Shown here one piece after another: positions 37,611 through 47,587 of a DNA stretch of 64,000 nucleotides. The stretch's first letter is position 1, and the number at the start of each line of letters is the position of its first letter. The DNA is from Krasilnikovozyma curviuscula (taxonomy: Eukaryota; Basidiomycota; Tremellomycetes; Cystofilobasidiales; Mrakiaceae), in assembly GCA_014825775.1 (NCBI GenBank), contig MVAQ01000004.1, forward strand, positions 186,001 to 250,000, in the 5' to 3' direction. A program made the position numbers and the translations under genes. The notes beneath the pieces are model-generated. The model searched no databases. It was not told the DNA's origin and was given only the letters and a program-made list of their open reading frames with translations.

Positions 37611-39674
37611 CTACGGCACAGGAACTTTATCCATCGTACGAAAGTCGTACTGCGTTTTGAACCTCGTTGTCGAATCTACGACCTCGCCAGTCTTGGTGTC
37701 AATGACGGAGATGTTGGGAAACACGCTGTGGTCGATCTCCAGCCTGCCATCTGCAAATTTGTCCAAGAACTGGAACGACGAACCAAACGGACACTGATAG
37801 GGAGGAGGAATGAGTCTTGAGTAGCAATGGGTGCAGAAAGAAAGCAAAGCGGCGGTAGCTCACCGGCAAGACATCAATCGCCTTGAAGTAAGTCAGCCTC
37901 AAACTTCTGTGAGATGACCAAAAAGCAAATCAGACGCCACTTTTGCTGTACATAATGAACCATTCACAAGCCTCTTACTTTTCATCCAGTATGAGAACAT
38001 ACGCTTTATTCCAATGCGCAACAGAGATTTCTCCCGACGGTTCCTTTTCCTCTAGCTCCTCTAGCTCTTCGTAAGACTCTGGTGCAGACCTTACCGACGA
38101 GTCATGATAAAGACTGCCTTGATCATCCAGATCTTCCTTGTTCTTCTCATAGATTTCTTTTCTGTAATAGTTTCAAAAAAACAATAGGCGCGAGGGCAGG
38201 TCAGATGTCGCTGAACTAAGGCGCTATTCAGAGGAGGTCAGCACGAACAATGCAAGCCTCCTCTCATAATTCGTTCTCCGAAGTTGAAGCATTTTGTCAA
38301 GTGTGCGTGCTTGTGAGGTCGTCTGTCCAAATTGTCAAAATTCAGCGCGACCACACAATGAACCTCAGAAGTCAAATTGTGCTCACTATGACCCATCCGT
38401 AGCGAGCACCAGAGACACCATTTCGAAACTTGAACACCACTCGTTCTTTTGGCTAAGAATCAAAAGCAAAGGTCAGATCCTCAAGGTGAATACTGCGCAA
38501 TCGATGGACACTCACTTTTGGAAGCCAGCCGTCAGGGGGTACGAAATCGCTCTGACCACCAATGAGGAAATGAATTCCTTCCATATGGGGGTTGAAAACT
38601 TTTTGCCGGCGAGTTCTGTAGTTGGACTCTGAGATTACTGTCCTCTTGCTGGAAGTCGAGCTGGCCTGCGAGCGACAGGCAAGGAAAGCTGTGTTACATA
38701 AAGATTATCGAATCAAAGGAATTGATTAAAAGACTGACCGATTTGAAACTGAACAAATCATTATCTTTCTGCGGAGACCAACGAATATGTGCAAATTCTG
38801 GCGCTAAGGGAGCGGGCCTCAAATCTTCTAGAGTAAAGGATAGCAGGTGCGATGTGGAGAATTCAGGACTAGGAATCCAGAAAATAACCATGAATACGCT
38901 GACACCAAAATAGAAGCAACAGAACATATTCGTACGACAGTTCTTCACGTATTTGGACTAAAATGGAAGCGAAGTCTTCGTAAATGGCCTACAAACAGCC
39001 ACATAAAATGAATGAACATGCGCTCCAACAAGGATCAACTAAGAAATCACTCACAGTCACCCGACCATATCTCCCTTCTTTTTGACCACTCCGTAGCCCA
39101 CACACCCTATCCGATATCTGGAAAGGAGGACGTCCGAGTTGCGGTGTTGATCAGTGCCCTGTGCTTCCCAAATTGTTTGAAAAATGATTCTCTGAGACCC
39201 ACCTGAGGTACCCAAAGACGTGGTCGATCAGACTCATTGGATCCGTAGAGGGCAGTGGGGTCAATGAGAGGTGCAAAGTCCAAGTAAACACTACGAAGCT
39301 CTGAAGGTGCCCGACGCACTCTCCTCTCCATCTTTTCCACCAAGGCTCGTCTCAACTGAACATCCTTCTCATTAATCGGCGTTAGAAGCTGCCAGTTCCG
39401 AACCAGCTCCTTTCCATCAAGCGAGCTGTAGTACGCCCACTCTGGCGGTTGCTGCCTGGACGCTGGCTGGTGACTGGAAGCAGCTGTTGAGGTGAGAGCC
39501 GTAGAGAACTGTGGTACAAACAAAAAAGTAAATGAGAAATTAGGCTGCTTCCAAGTCAGACACTTTGTTAGGCCAAAACACGCCAGCTCTTACCCTCCTT
39601 TCCAGCGTAATGGGCCGTTTACCTCGCTGGACAGCAGAAAGGATCTCAGCAGAGCTCGAAACTGAACCTGACAT
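37611..39674 (-). CDS. Unrecognised protein with one probable membrane segment
   Basis: I do not recognise the family. Exons read on the minus strand: MSGSVSSSAEILSAVQRGKR (start 39674), joined to FSTALTSTAASSHQ and WAYYSSLDGKELVRNWQLL with a Lys/Arg-rich helix (EKMERRVRRAP) and PLIDPTALYGSNESDRPRLWVP. A short exon near 39060-39115 has an uncertain frame. SKYVKNCRTNMFCCFYFG-VSVFMVIFWIP is a transmembrane stretch (about 38940-38870), followed by IRWSPQKDNDLFSFKS. Further exons read SNYRTRRQKVFNPHMEGIHF, IGGQSDFVPPDGWLPK, KERVVFKFRNGVSGARYGW, an acidic region (SYEELEELEEKEP), HWNKAYVLILDEK, LTYFKAIDVLP, and CPFGSSFQFLDKFADGRLEI, ending VPVP at TAG (37613-37611). The join quality supports one multi-exon gene. 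It diverges from the RRN5-like gene by 311 bp. A mitochondrial or ER location is possible but not shown. Confidence 0.6.
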
Positions 39675-39985
39675 CCTGTTGCTATATATATAGTTGTTGG
39701 CACATATTGAACAGGAGCTGATACCAAAGTTGGGCAAAGAACTCGCTGCTGAGGCGATTTTGGTCGAGCTTCCCAGAACTCTAAGGGCACTACTTCCCAT
39801 CGAACAGCCACTCCTAGAGAAATACCTCAAGCTGTTCTTTGGTCTTGACAAAAGCCCCCCAATCTGGTTGCTGAGGAGGGTATTGTTTTGGTTAGTAAAG
39901 CCCTTGCAGCTGCTGTCCACCTTGGTGTCTTCTCGTTGCTCGCGTTGACCAGGGGCGAAATTCAGCTGCAGCCTTAAGTTGGTCG
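39675..39985. promoter_or_regulatory. Divergent promoter region (unrecognised gene / RRN5-like)
   Basis: 311 bp between start codons. A Leu-rich open frame crosses it on the plus strand but lacks an ATG start. Confidence 0.45.
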
Positions 39986-42645
39986 ATGGCAAATGAAGAG
40001 CTGGTTGAATATTCAGAGCTCAGCTGGTATATAGACCACTTCAATGCCCACCTGGAAGCGACAGGGAGACACCTGGGGTGCACCTCAGGCGCTGAAGCAA
40101 ATTCGCAGCTGCTGGGGTCGGGCTACCAATGGTCTCCAACCGAAAAGGACGCTTTCTTTGGGTCTCTCAGGAGAAGAGGTAAATCAAGAGCTGATCTAAT
40201 TCATTCAGACATGAAGAACCAACTTCCGCTTTGCTCGAAAACGCTGCTCGACGTCTACGCTTACCTTCATCAGCTGGATCAAGAATCTGTGAAGCACGAC
40301 TTCAGGAAGGGCGACCAGAAGTACCTTACCTCCAGGTGTAGAGAAGCTTCTCAGAAATGGATAGATACTGTGGAGGAACCAATGTCTACGAAGTACATTG
40401 AAATGGAAGCTGAAGAATCGATCGAGGCTGATCAACGACGACGAAACGAAATCATTAAGGAAAGGGATCATTGGTACGAGGAGAGATATGCAATAAATGT
40501 ACTCAAAGGTCGCTTAGCTGGTGAAGCGGTGTTGGAAAACATGAATGGCCAAGAAGCGACGTACATTGTCACTCAGGCTTGGAAGATTTCAGAGTACAGA
40601 AGAGAGGAAACTCTTGGTTTATCTCATACCACAACAGTCGAAACTGAAGATGAAGCTGGAGATCAGTTTGATGGTCTAGGTGAGGGTTCCTTCGCTGTCC
40701 ATTGTTAATCTGGACCCGCTCACTCGCCAGTCTTTACGCATATCTTCAGGAGACAAGGTAAAACGAGGCTCAAAACCTTGGTGGGAAACTACGGCTTGGA
40801 AGGAAACTGGCACTGGACAGGGAAGACTCTCGGAACTGAGACACGCTGCTCTTGCCCTGGTGGAAAGGGGACACATCACTGAGGACGCTCTTGGGCTATT
40901 ATTTAGCTACACCAACAGCTCTGCAAACGTTGGTAGCATTCGAAATATTCTTGAGTAAGTCATCTATTTCATGTACAAATCAATAAAATGTAGCTGAAGC
41001 CGCAACATCCTGTGTAGCTCAAATCCTTCACCGACGAACAACATCGCCTGCTCGACTTTGGTCCACTTCACGCAATTAGTCAAGCAATATCTTCGTCTCA
41101 TCATCAGACGAATTGTTCAAGAACATCCCTCTCAATCTCTCGAACTTGAGGATTTCCTACCCTCCTCCGAGGACGATGATTCTTCAACCTCACACAGTGA
41201 GACGATGATCTTAAATGTTGATGATAGCCACGTATGGAAGGCAGTAGAGAACCTGATGGATGTTTGGGAGTTAGGGAAACGAAAACAAGAGGAGGACCTT
41301 GCTAGTGGGGCTGTAGCTGAAGAGGTGCCAGCGGACCCTCAAGAAGTCTTTACGGAAAGGAAGCAGGCGAAGGGCAAACGCAAAGTTGGGAAACTCGAAA
41401 AGCGGGGTCACGATCCACTTAACATATGTCATCCAGCTTCAGCATCTGATGCAACACCATCGTTTCCACCAATGGGTTACACAAAGGCTTACAAGAAACA
41501 GAAACTACCAGTCTCAGCATCGCCGCAGCCACCATCAACTTCACCAGCATTCAGATCAGCAGATCCCTCAGTCAACGAGGAGGATGGACAAGAAATTGGT
41601 GAATGCTCTTCCCAGCAGCTTCAACAAGGCCCACTTCCCCCGATAAACTTCCCACTTCGCGGCCCTGTGAACCAGCCGATATACCTACCCCCCTCTTCCT
41701 GCTCCAGCCTACTCCAGGATCGAGATCCGTACAACGTTATCCAATTTCCCCTTGACTACTCAACAAACTCCTCCGTCGTCTCCCTCGAGCCTGGTTGGGA
41801 AGAATTTGAGAGCCTCGCTCAACCAATGAGATCCGGCGTGCTCTCTTCAGCAATGGTCGCTAAAGATAACACAACTGTGGCTCCTGGGATAGAAGAAGTC
41901 ATCCTCAACAGATATGATGATCAGAATGGTGATCTCGTCTACGACTCTGAAGATTCTGAGTTCTCGGCCGCGGGAATGAACGATATCATGGCAAGCAGAA
42001 ACAAGAACGGCGATAAATACAATCAAGATGATGGGTTTGAAACTTGTTGTGAAATTGACTCTGAAATTGAAGACGCGATACAGGATTATCAGGACTCGAT
42101 GGTCGATAAATTATGGGAAGCTAGGGCGTTGAAGAACTTGAAGAAAGCTGAGTTCCAGCGGGGACAGAAGAGGTGGAACGGGATGAAGTGGAAGAGAGTA
42201 AGGTTCTTCAAGAATTGGAGAACAGACAATGCTGAAGCTCTCGATGGTATCGTGAAGGATTTAACTGAAAAAGCTCAAAAAGATGGAAGTAAGTATGGAC
42301 CGCTTGTCTGATAGGCTTGACAATTGTGCTAACTTATTTCGCTATTCTTCCAATAAAGTGAAACGTGTTCAAGCTCCTGAACGAATCAGGAAGAAGAACA
42401 AGAGAGATGGGGAGATATTCAGGAAACAATTGAAGAGAGGCGGGTGGAAGGGAATAAGAGAAGTGAAGCAAGCGGCGAGGGATGATGCAAACAACGAGTA
42501 TGGGTCTGACAAGTGTGACAATGAAGAAGAGGAAGGATATCAGGATGGCGGAGATGAACTCAAGGGGAACGATAAAGATGATAAGGAAGATGACGATGGC
42601 AAGGAAGAGAGCGACGATGACGGCAGTGACATGGACATAAGCTGA
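39986..42645 (+). CDS. RRN5-like RNA polymerase I upstream activation factor subunit
   Basis: Probable subunit of the upstream activation factor that recruits Pol I to rDNA. Starts MANEELVEYSELSWYIDHFN. A SANT/Myb-like domain lies at about residues 45-95 (YQWSPTEKDAFFGSLRRRG, RADLIHSDMKNQLPLCSKTLLDVYAYLHQLD), the layout of fungal RRN5. A helical segment with many acidic residues follows, then an intron near 40680-40757 and PWWETTAWKETG. The FTQLVKQYLRLIIRRIVQE helix (about 41065-41120) resembles the histone-fold-like part of the family. Next come Ser/Pro-rich linkers with basic KRKVGKLEKRG, a helical block (LWEARALKNLKKAEFQRGQK), and after a final intron a basic then extremely acidic tail (EEEEGYQDGGDELKGND...), stop TGA 42643-42645. 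Call depends mainly on the SANT block and helix order. Confidence 0.7.
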
Positions 42646-42797
42646 TGAATATCTTTCAGGCCGAAACTATTTGACGAAGAAATATACACTGTATTGCAAG
42701 CTATATATCAAATTAATTACTGAGGAAGAAACAATAGATGTTAGATGTTAGATCAAACAGGCTGAAAGAGGTAGCCGATGAAGATGCTCACCAAGCT

Positions 42798-43675
42798 TTA
42801 CAAAGCCAATTTGTCCAGCAAACTGGCCACATCTTTCGATGATTCTTTCTTGTCTTCCTCGTGGGGTTTTTTCAACTCTTTTAATGCCTTCAGCCTCTCC
42901 TCAAGCACCAAATCAGCCCCATCGACGATGATCTCATGCTCCGCCTCATGCATCCTGGCCTCTAACTTCTCAAGTGTATCCTCCTCATCACCTTCACCCG
43001 TTAGGAAGAAGATCTCCCTAACTACCAATGGTTCCCCCTGATCGACCTCAGGAATCACCCGGTGGACCATGACGCCCGTCTTTGTGATTTCTCCCTTCTT
43101 GAAAGCGTCAAACGCTCTGGGAATGGCTGATGCGCCGTCGAATGTTCCTGGAAGAGCTGGATGAAGGTTTATGATTGGTATGGACGGTAATGATGATGTA
43201 GAAGGTATGGGGTTGATATGCGATAGGAAAGCTGGTGATAAGATATGCATGAAGCCCGCTAGGACTATCAGGTCTGGTTTCGTAGCGAGGACAACCTTGG
43301 CGAGTTCTAAGTCATAGTCTTCTCTGGTGTAGACTTTGTCTCCTTCCAAAGCATTGTGTTTGTTCAGATAGGTCTTGAGAGCGAGGACCGTCGTTGGAAT
43401 GGGTGGGTTGTGCTTTGCGGCTCTCTCGAGACCAAAGACTTTAGATCTGTTGGAGATGACATGGATGACTTCACCATTAGGCAGTCTAGAAGTTCCTGCT
43501 GCATCCAAGATAGCCTGCAAGTTCGTCCCTGATAGCGATAGAAATTTTGTAACACCTGTCAGAGGACCGTACTGAAGCAGACAACGACGATGGACAGAGA
43601 ATTTTTACTGACCTCCTCCTGAAATGAGCACGACGATTCTACCCTTTGAAATACTTGAAGATGCTGATTCTGCCA
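42798..43675 (-). CDS. ADE8: Phosphoribosylglycinamide formyltransferase (GART, ADE8)
   Basis: Third step of de novo purine synthesis: transfers formyl from 10-formyl-THF to GAR. Two exons: 43675-43612 (MAESASSSISKGRIVVLISG) and 43528-42798; together 264 residues. The join yields VLISGGGGTNLQAILDA, the substrate-phosphate loop. Catalytic residues visible: Asn and His in IINLHPALPG, and Asp in HRVIPEVDQGEPLV. FMHILSPAFL matches the folate-binding segment. An insertion after HINPIP (Ser/Pro-rich) and a lysine-rich C-terminal extension (LKKPHEEDKKESSK) make it longer than yeast Ade8 (about 214). As in other fungi it is a stand-alone domain, not the animal trifunctional protein. Convergent with the RRN5-like gene (152 bp) and divergent from ISA2 (149 bp). 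Confidence 0.93.
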
Positions 43676-43824
43676 TTCTGCAGTGAGTTTTGGGTGCTGG
43701 ATATGATTCTGGTGTTTGATCGATAGACAATCAGCAATAGCAAATTATTTCTTGCGGGAGCCTGTCTGTCCCAAGGAAGGATGCCACTAACTTGCATTCA
43801 CACTGAATCCCAATTCTCCCCAAA
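43676..43824. promoter_or_regulatory. Short divergent promoter GART / ISA2
   Basis: 149 bp between start codons, the shortest divergent spacer in the window. It must hold both 5' leaders and core promoters. Confidence 0.6.
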
Positions 43825-44770
43825 ATGGCATCCAGGATGATCTGTACCAGCAGGAAATGCCTATCGTACAGCTTACTGCACTCTTCAAGCCATTGCCTGC
43901 CCCTCCCACCAGCGTTTCTCATCCCCAGGTTCTACAGCACCCACAGCTCCGGCAACAAGAATACTGCACCCAGGTCGATCCGACAAGTCTCTAATCCCTC
44001 TTCCAATAGCGTTCGTACTGATGTCGGAGGCTCCAGGTCTTACACCACAGCGACGGTAGAACAAGGGCGAGGGGGGTTGTTCGATTCTTACTCAGCGTCG
44101 ACTAGTCGAGCCGATGCGATCGTCAAACCCCCTTCACCTGAGTCGGTGATGAAGGCAATGGAAGAAGATGGAGTTGAGCTGGAGCTGACACCGTTGGAGG
44201 AAGCTTGGGTCAAAGTGACGGAGAGTGCTGAAGCTGTGAGTTGCTTTTGTTCGTGGTGACGCCGATGATTGGGTGACTTATCCACTTCATTTCCTGTCAC
44301 ATCCCCTTTTCTTACTACTTTTTACTTGTTGGAATCCTTTATGTTCAGCAACTTCTCAAGATAGCGACCAGAGAGAAGAATCCTGGCGTCGCACTGAGGG
44401 TCTCCGTTGAAAGTGGGGGATGCCATGGTTATCAAACAAACATCACCCTGTCGGATCTAGAGTCGAGAGAGAATGATGACTAGTATGTCTTAGCTCATTA
44501 CTTCCTTCTTTCCGTTACAATTATTGACAATCCTGATATCAACGTTTCGCTGCGTCAATCAATCGCAGTACTTTCGCTTTCCAAACACCGTCTTCATCAT
44601 CAATACCAGCTGTTAACGTCATGATAGATGCGACATCACTCACGCTCCTCAAAGGTTCAACCATCGATTTTGCAACGGAGCTGATTGGGTCGAGTTTTAG
44701 ATTGATTGACAACCCTCAGAGCAAAGGTGCTGGTTGCGGGTGCGGAGTGAGTTGGGAAGCCAAGGAATAG
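43825..44770 (+). CDS. ISA2: Mitochondrial iron-sulfur assembly protein ISA2 (A-type carrier)
   Basis: Late-acting mitochondrial Fe-S assembly factor for [4Fe-4S] clusters. Begins MASRMICTSRKCLSYSLLHS followed by Arg/Ser-rich sequence without acidic residues to about residue 40, a mitochondrial presequence. After a poorly conserved linker the A-type core begins LELTPLEEAWVKVTESAEA. Then QLLKIATREKNPGVALRVSVESGGCHGYQ with the first Cys, VMIDATSLTLLKGSTIDFA, and AGCGCGVSWEAKE with the other two (C...C-x-C). Three exons; stop TAG 44768-44770. ISA2 rather than ISA1 is inferred from SGGCHGYQ and the C-terminal context; ISA1 cannot be fully excluded. Confidence 0.87.
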
Positions 44771-45109
44771 ATGAGAGATGTTCTCTAGCGTGTTGATTGT
44801 GATATTTTCGATGTATACGAACCCTGATGATTCAGTTAGACCCCTTGTGTCGAAAGAACTGGAATTAATGAAAGTCGCGCTTTGTTGACAGGAACATTTT
44901 ATGGGCACTCATGGAGCTTGCGAAGGAGACAACGTCAAGGTAGACTTTTGGTGTATAGATAGGTAGACTAGATAAATTAAAACAAGAAACCTGGCCGATG
45001 GTACAAATGAGGATGCTTATGGTAATGGAGAACAAGACATTAGAGTGACGAAACGAATCAGAAGGGTAGAGAAATGCAAGAGTTGGAAAACGACATGTGC
45101 GGTTGCTTT
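44771..45109. other. Convergent intergenic region (ISA2 / PKA-R)
   Basis: 339 bp between two stop codons. No exon seen; it should contain both polyadenylation regions. Confidence 0.5.
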
Positions 45110-47139
45110 TAGTTGGTACCGTAACGTTCACCAGCCTGTGTAAAAAAAAAACAGTTAGTCTGCTGTCTAAATATGAAAACAAGGACAATGTCTCCTCCAG
45201 AGACTCACCTTTCTAGCCATGATGTCCTTAGTTGGTCCAAGAAGTCTGGTGAAAGCCTTCTCACCGAGAGCGGCAAGCTTCAACTTGGTTCCAGTCTCTG
45301 AAGCAGCGCGGACCGTAGCAGCTCTTGGAGCTCTGTTGATCAGAGCAAGTTCTGAAGTAAAATAAATAATGAAACTCTCTTGTCAGAATAATATTCTTAA
45401 AAGAAGGCAGCATTTGAAAAGAAGACAGCTCACCTCCGAAGTAGTCTCCCTTGCCAAGTTCGCCCACAACGACGTCTTCGAATCGGCCATTGTCCCCTCT
45501 CATCCTCTTTGTAACGACAGCTTTGCCACTCTCGATAATGTAGAACTCTTCACCGACTTCGCCTTCCTTCACGACACTCTCACCAGGTCCGAACTGCCTC
45601 TGTTCCAGAGCGTCGGCAATCTTCGCGCGTTCGTATGGCTCCAACGTGCCGAGGATGGTGACGGTTGACAAGAAGGACTCGTACATCTTCCTTTTACGGC
45701 TAGTAGAGTCAAGCAAAATGGTTCTGAAGGTTATTCTGTCAAGAGCCCAGAGGATGCAGGACTGGTTGGCGATGATGGAAGCGGCACGAGGAGCACTGTA
45801 ACAGATGAACAGATAGAATCAAGGTCAGCAGGTGTTAAAAGTTGTAGAAAGTGGAACCAACTGTAGCGTACTTGTACATCAAAGCAAGTTCACCGAAACT
45901 GGTACCTGGAGTACAGGTGTGAACCTTGTTTCCAAGATCCTGAACCCCATCACCCTCATCGTCTTCATAGACCTGGTGATCCTTATGGACGTAGACATCC
46001 AAGCTACCTTCCTCCACCACGTAGAAGAAGTCACCAACAGCACCTTGTTGAATGACCTTCTCATTCTCGGAGAACCTCATCTCCTTCATTGCATCTAAGA
46101 CGTCACGCTCCTGCTCGTCGTCAAGGTTCCTGAACAAAAAGTTGTTGGCGATAGACGCTTTAATTCTAGAGTATTGCTGTGCAGTCTTGGGGTATTTTGG
46201 AAGCTGGAACTTCTTGGATGCACTCGAGTGGTCTGAACCATTGACCGCGGAAGATCCACCATCTGCGTGGCGGCTGGTGGGGATCAAGCTCTCTGCACTG
46301 ACACTTGTTCTTCTACCGAGAGCATAGGATGGTGGGAAAGTCAAGCTGCTGTTGACTGGAGATGAGAACTTCTTTGTTGCTCCAGTCTCGTTGACCGGCT
46401 GCAGAGCATTGCCTTCGACGTTGAGAGTGCCGAATGGATTCGAGTTGAACATGGAGGGCTCCTGGCGAGGCTGCTCCTTAGGTACCTGTATCTGAGGTAC
46501 CTGTATCTGAGGTGGCTGCTGCTGTTGTTGTTGTTGTTGTTGCTGTTGAGACTTCAAGCTAGCAGGTTGAACCGACCCACGTCGAGACGATGGCACCGGC
46601 GATGGCTTTGTTTGGAAAAGGAAATAAAAAATCAGGATTCGGTCGTGCCACCGTCACAAAGAAGAGCATCGAAGTAGCTTACCTCAGCAGCACCATATCC
46701 TGTACCAGGTCCATAGGTAACATTCAATTGAGGTTGGCTGTAGTTACCGGATTTGATGGACGTTGGCGAAGCAGGCACTTCGTTGACGATGGTTGACTTG
46801 AACTTCGATGGAATTGCAGACAGGTTGTTGGACCTGAAGCCAGAACGCTAGATATAGCACAATGCAACAGGAAATAAGTCAGTAACAACTTCCTTAAAAT
46901 TTGAGCTGGACTATCGCAGGCCTTCTACCCTCCTGTTCAGTCCGCACATCTCTTCCCAAAACCGCAGCGGAACCAACGCAGTGATTTCGATAGGACTGGA
47001 GTGAACTCACCTCATCTGCTAGCCTGCTGCTGGACCAGGAGAAGATCTCCTGGAGGACATCAATGTTTCCTGATGAGCTAGTGGATGCCTTGGACTCGAG
47101 GTGCTGAGCGAGCTGTGAGAGGAGTGTTTCGGCTGACAT
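45110..47139 (-). CDS. PKR1: cAMP-dependent protein kinase regulatory subunit (PKR1/BCY1)
   Basis: Inhibits the PKA catalytic subunit until cAMP binds. Starts MSAETLLSQLAQHLESK with an RIIa-like dimerisation/docking segment (VLQEIFSWSSSRLADE). Then comes a long linker with an 11-Gln tract and a duplicated QIQVP, and the inhibitory site RRTSVSAES (about 46320-46291). Its serine makes it a type-II-like, autophosphorylatable site. Two cyclic-nucleotide domains follow: IANNFLFRNLDDEQERDVL, GAVGDFFYVVEEGSLDVYV, phosphate cassette FGELALMYK|APRAASI; and LEPYERAKIADALE, GEVGEEFYIIESGKAVV, cassette FGG|ELALINRAPRAATV. It ends AGERYGTN at TAA (45112-45110). Seven or so exons, no damage seen. Upstream gap of 448 bp. 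Confidence 0.93.
46516..46548 (-). repeat. CAG/CAA polyglutamine tract (11 codons) in PKA-R
   Basis: Eleven consecutive Gln codons, mixed CAA and CAG. Beside it (about 46482-46511) a 15-nt unit encoding QIQVP is repeated. Confidence 0.9.
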
Positions 47140-47587
47140 TTCTGCAGGTTCGCACGCACGTCCTCGACTGACTGGTGAGCTTCTAGTAAATTGGTTATAT
47201 GCTGTGAGGTTGAGAGGGGAACAAGTGAGTGTGGTGAAGCTGCAGAAGTCTTTTGGGGCTCAAGGGCTGTTGGTAGTTGTTGGTCAGCCTCAGAAGAAAA
47301 TCTGGGCTAGCCTCTTGAAACTGGCGCGCGCGCTGTCCGCATTTGGGACACTGAGTCGGATTCGGATGGCAGATCAATCAAAGAACTTTTACAACGTGGT
47401 GTGACTGGGTTTGACGGTAAAAGTTAACGGGCTGGCACCACCTGCTTTCCAAAAGCCAAAGATTGGGAATGCACAGTACATAGAAAGCCCTACTGCCCCC
47501 AAAAAAATCAAAACAAACTTTCGCTGCATTCTGATTCGGTTTCGGTGTGTGAAGAAATCTCATCGGTAGGACAGATGACACATAGAA
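47140..47587. promoter_or_regulatory. Intergenic gap: PKA-R promoter and downstream end of Zn2Cys6 gene
   Basis: 448 bp, no exon recognised. Contains an A-rich block (about 47499-47520) and a GC-rich alternating patch GCGCGCGC near 47324-47332. Confidence 0.45.

Noticed and set aside
39694..39948. Leu-rich 84-residue open frame between the divergent starts of the unrecognised gene and the RRN5-like gene
   Set aside because: It begins at TTG, not ATG, lies fully in the promoter spacer and has no recognisable motif.
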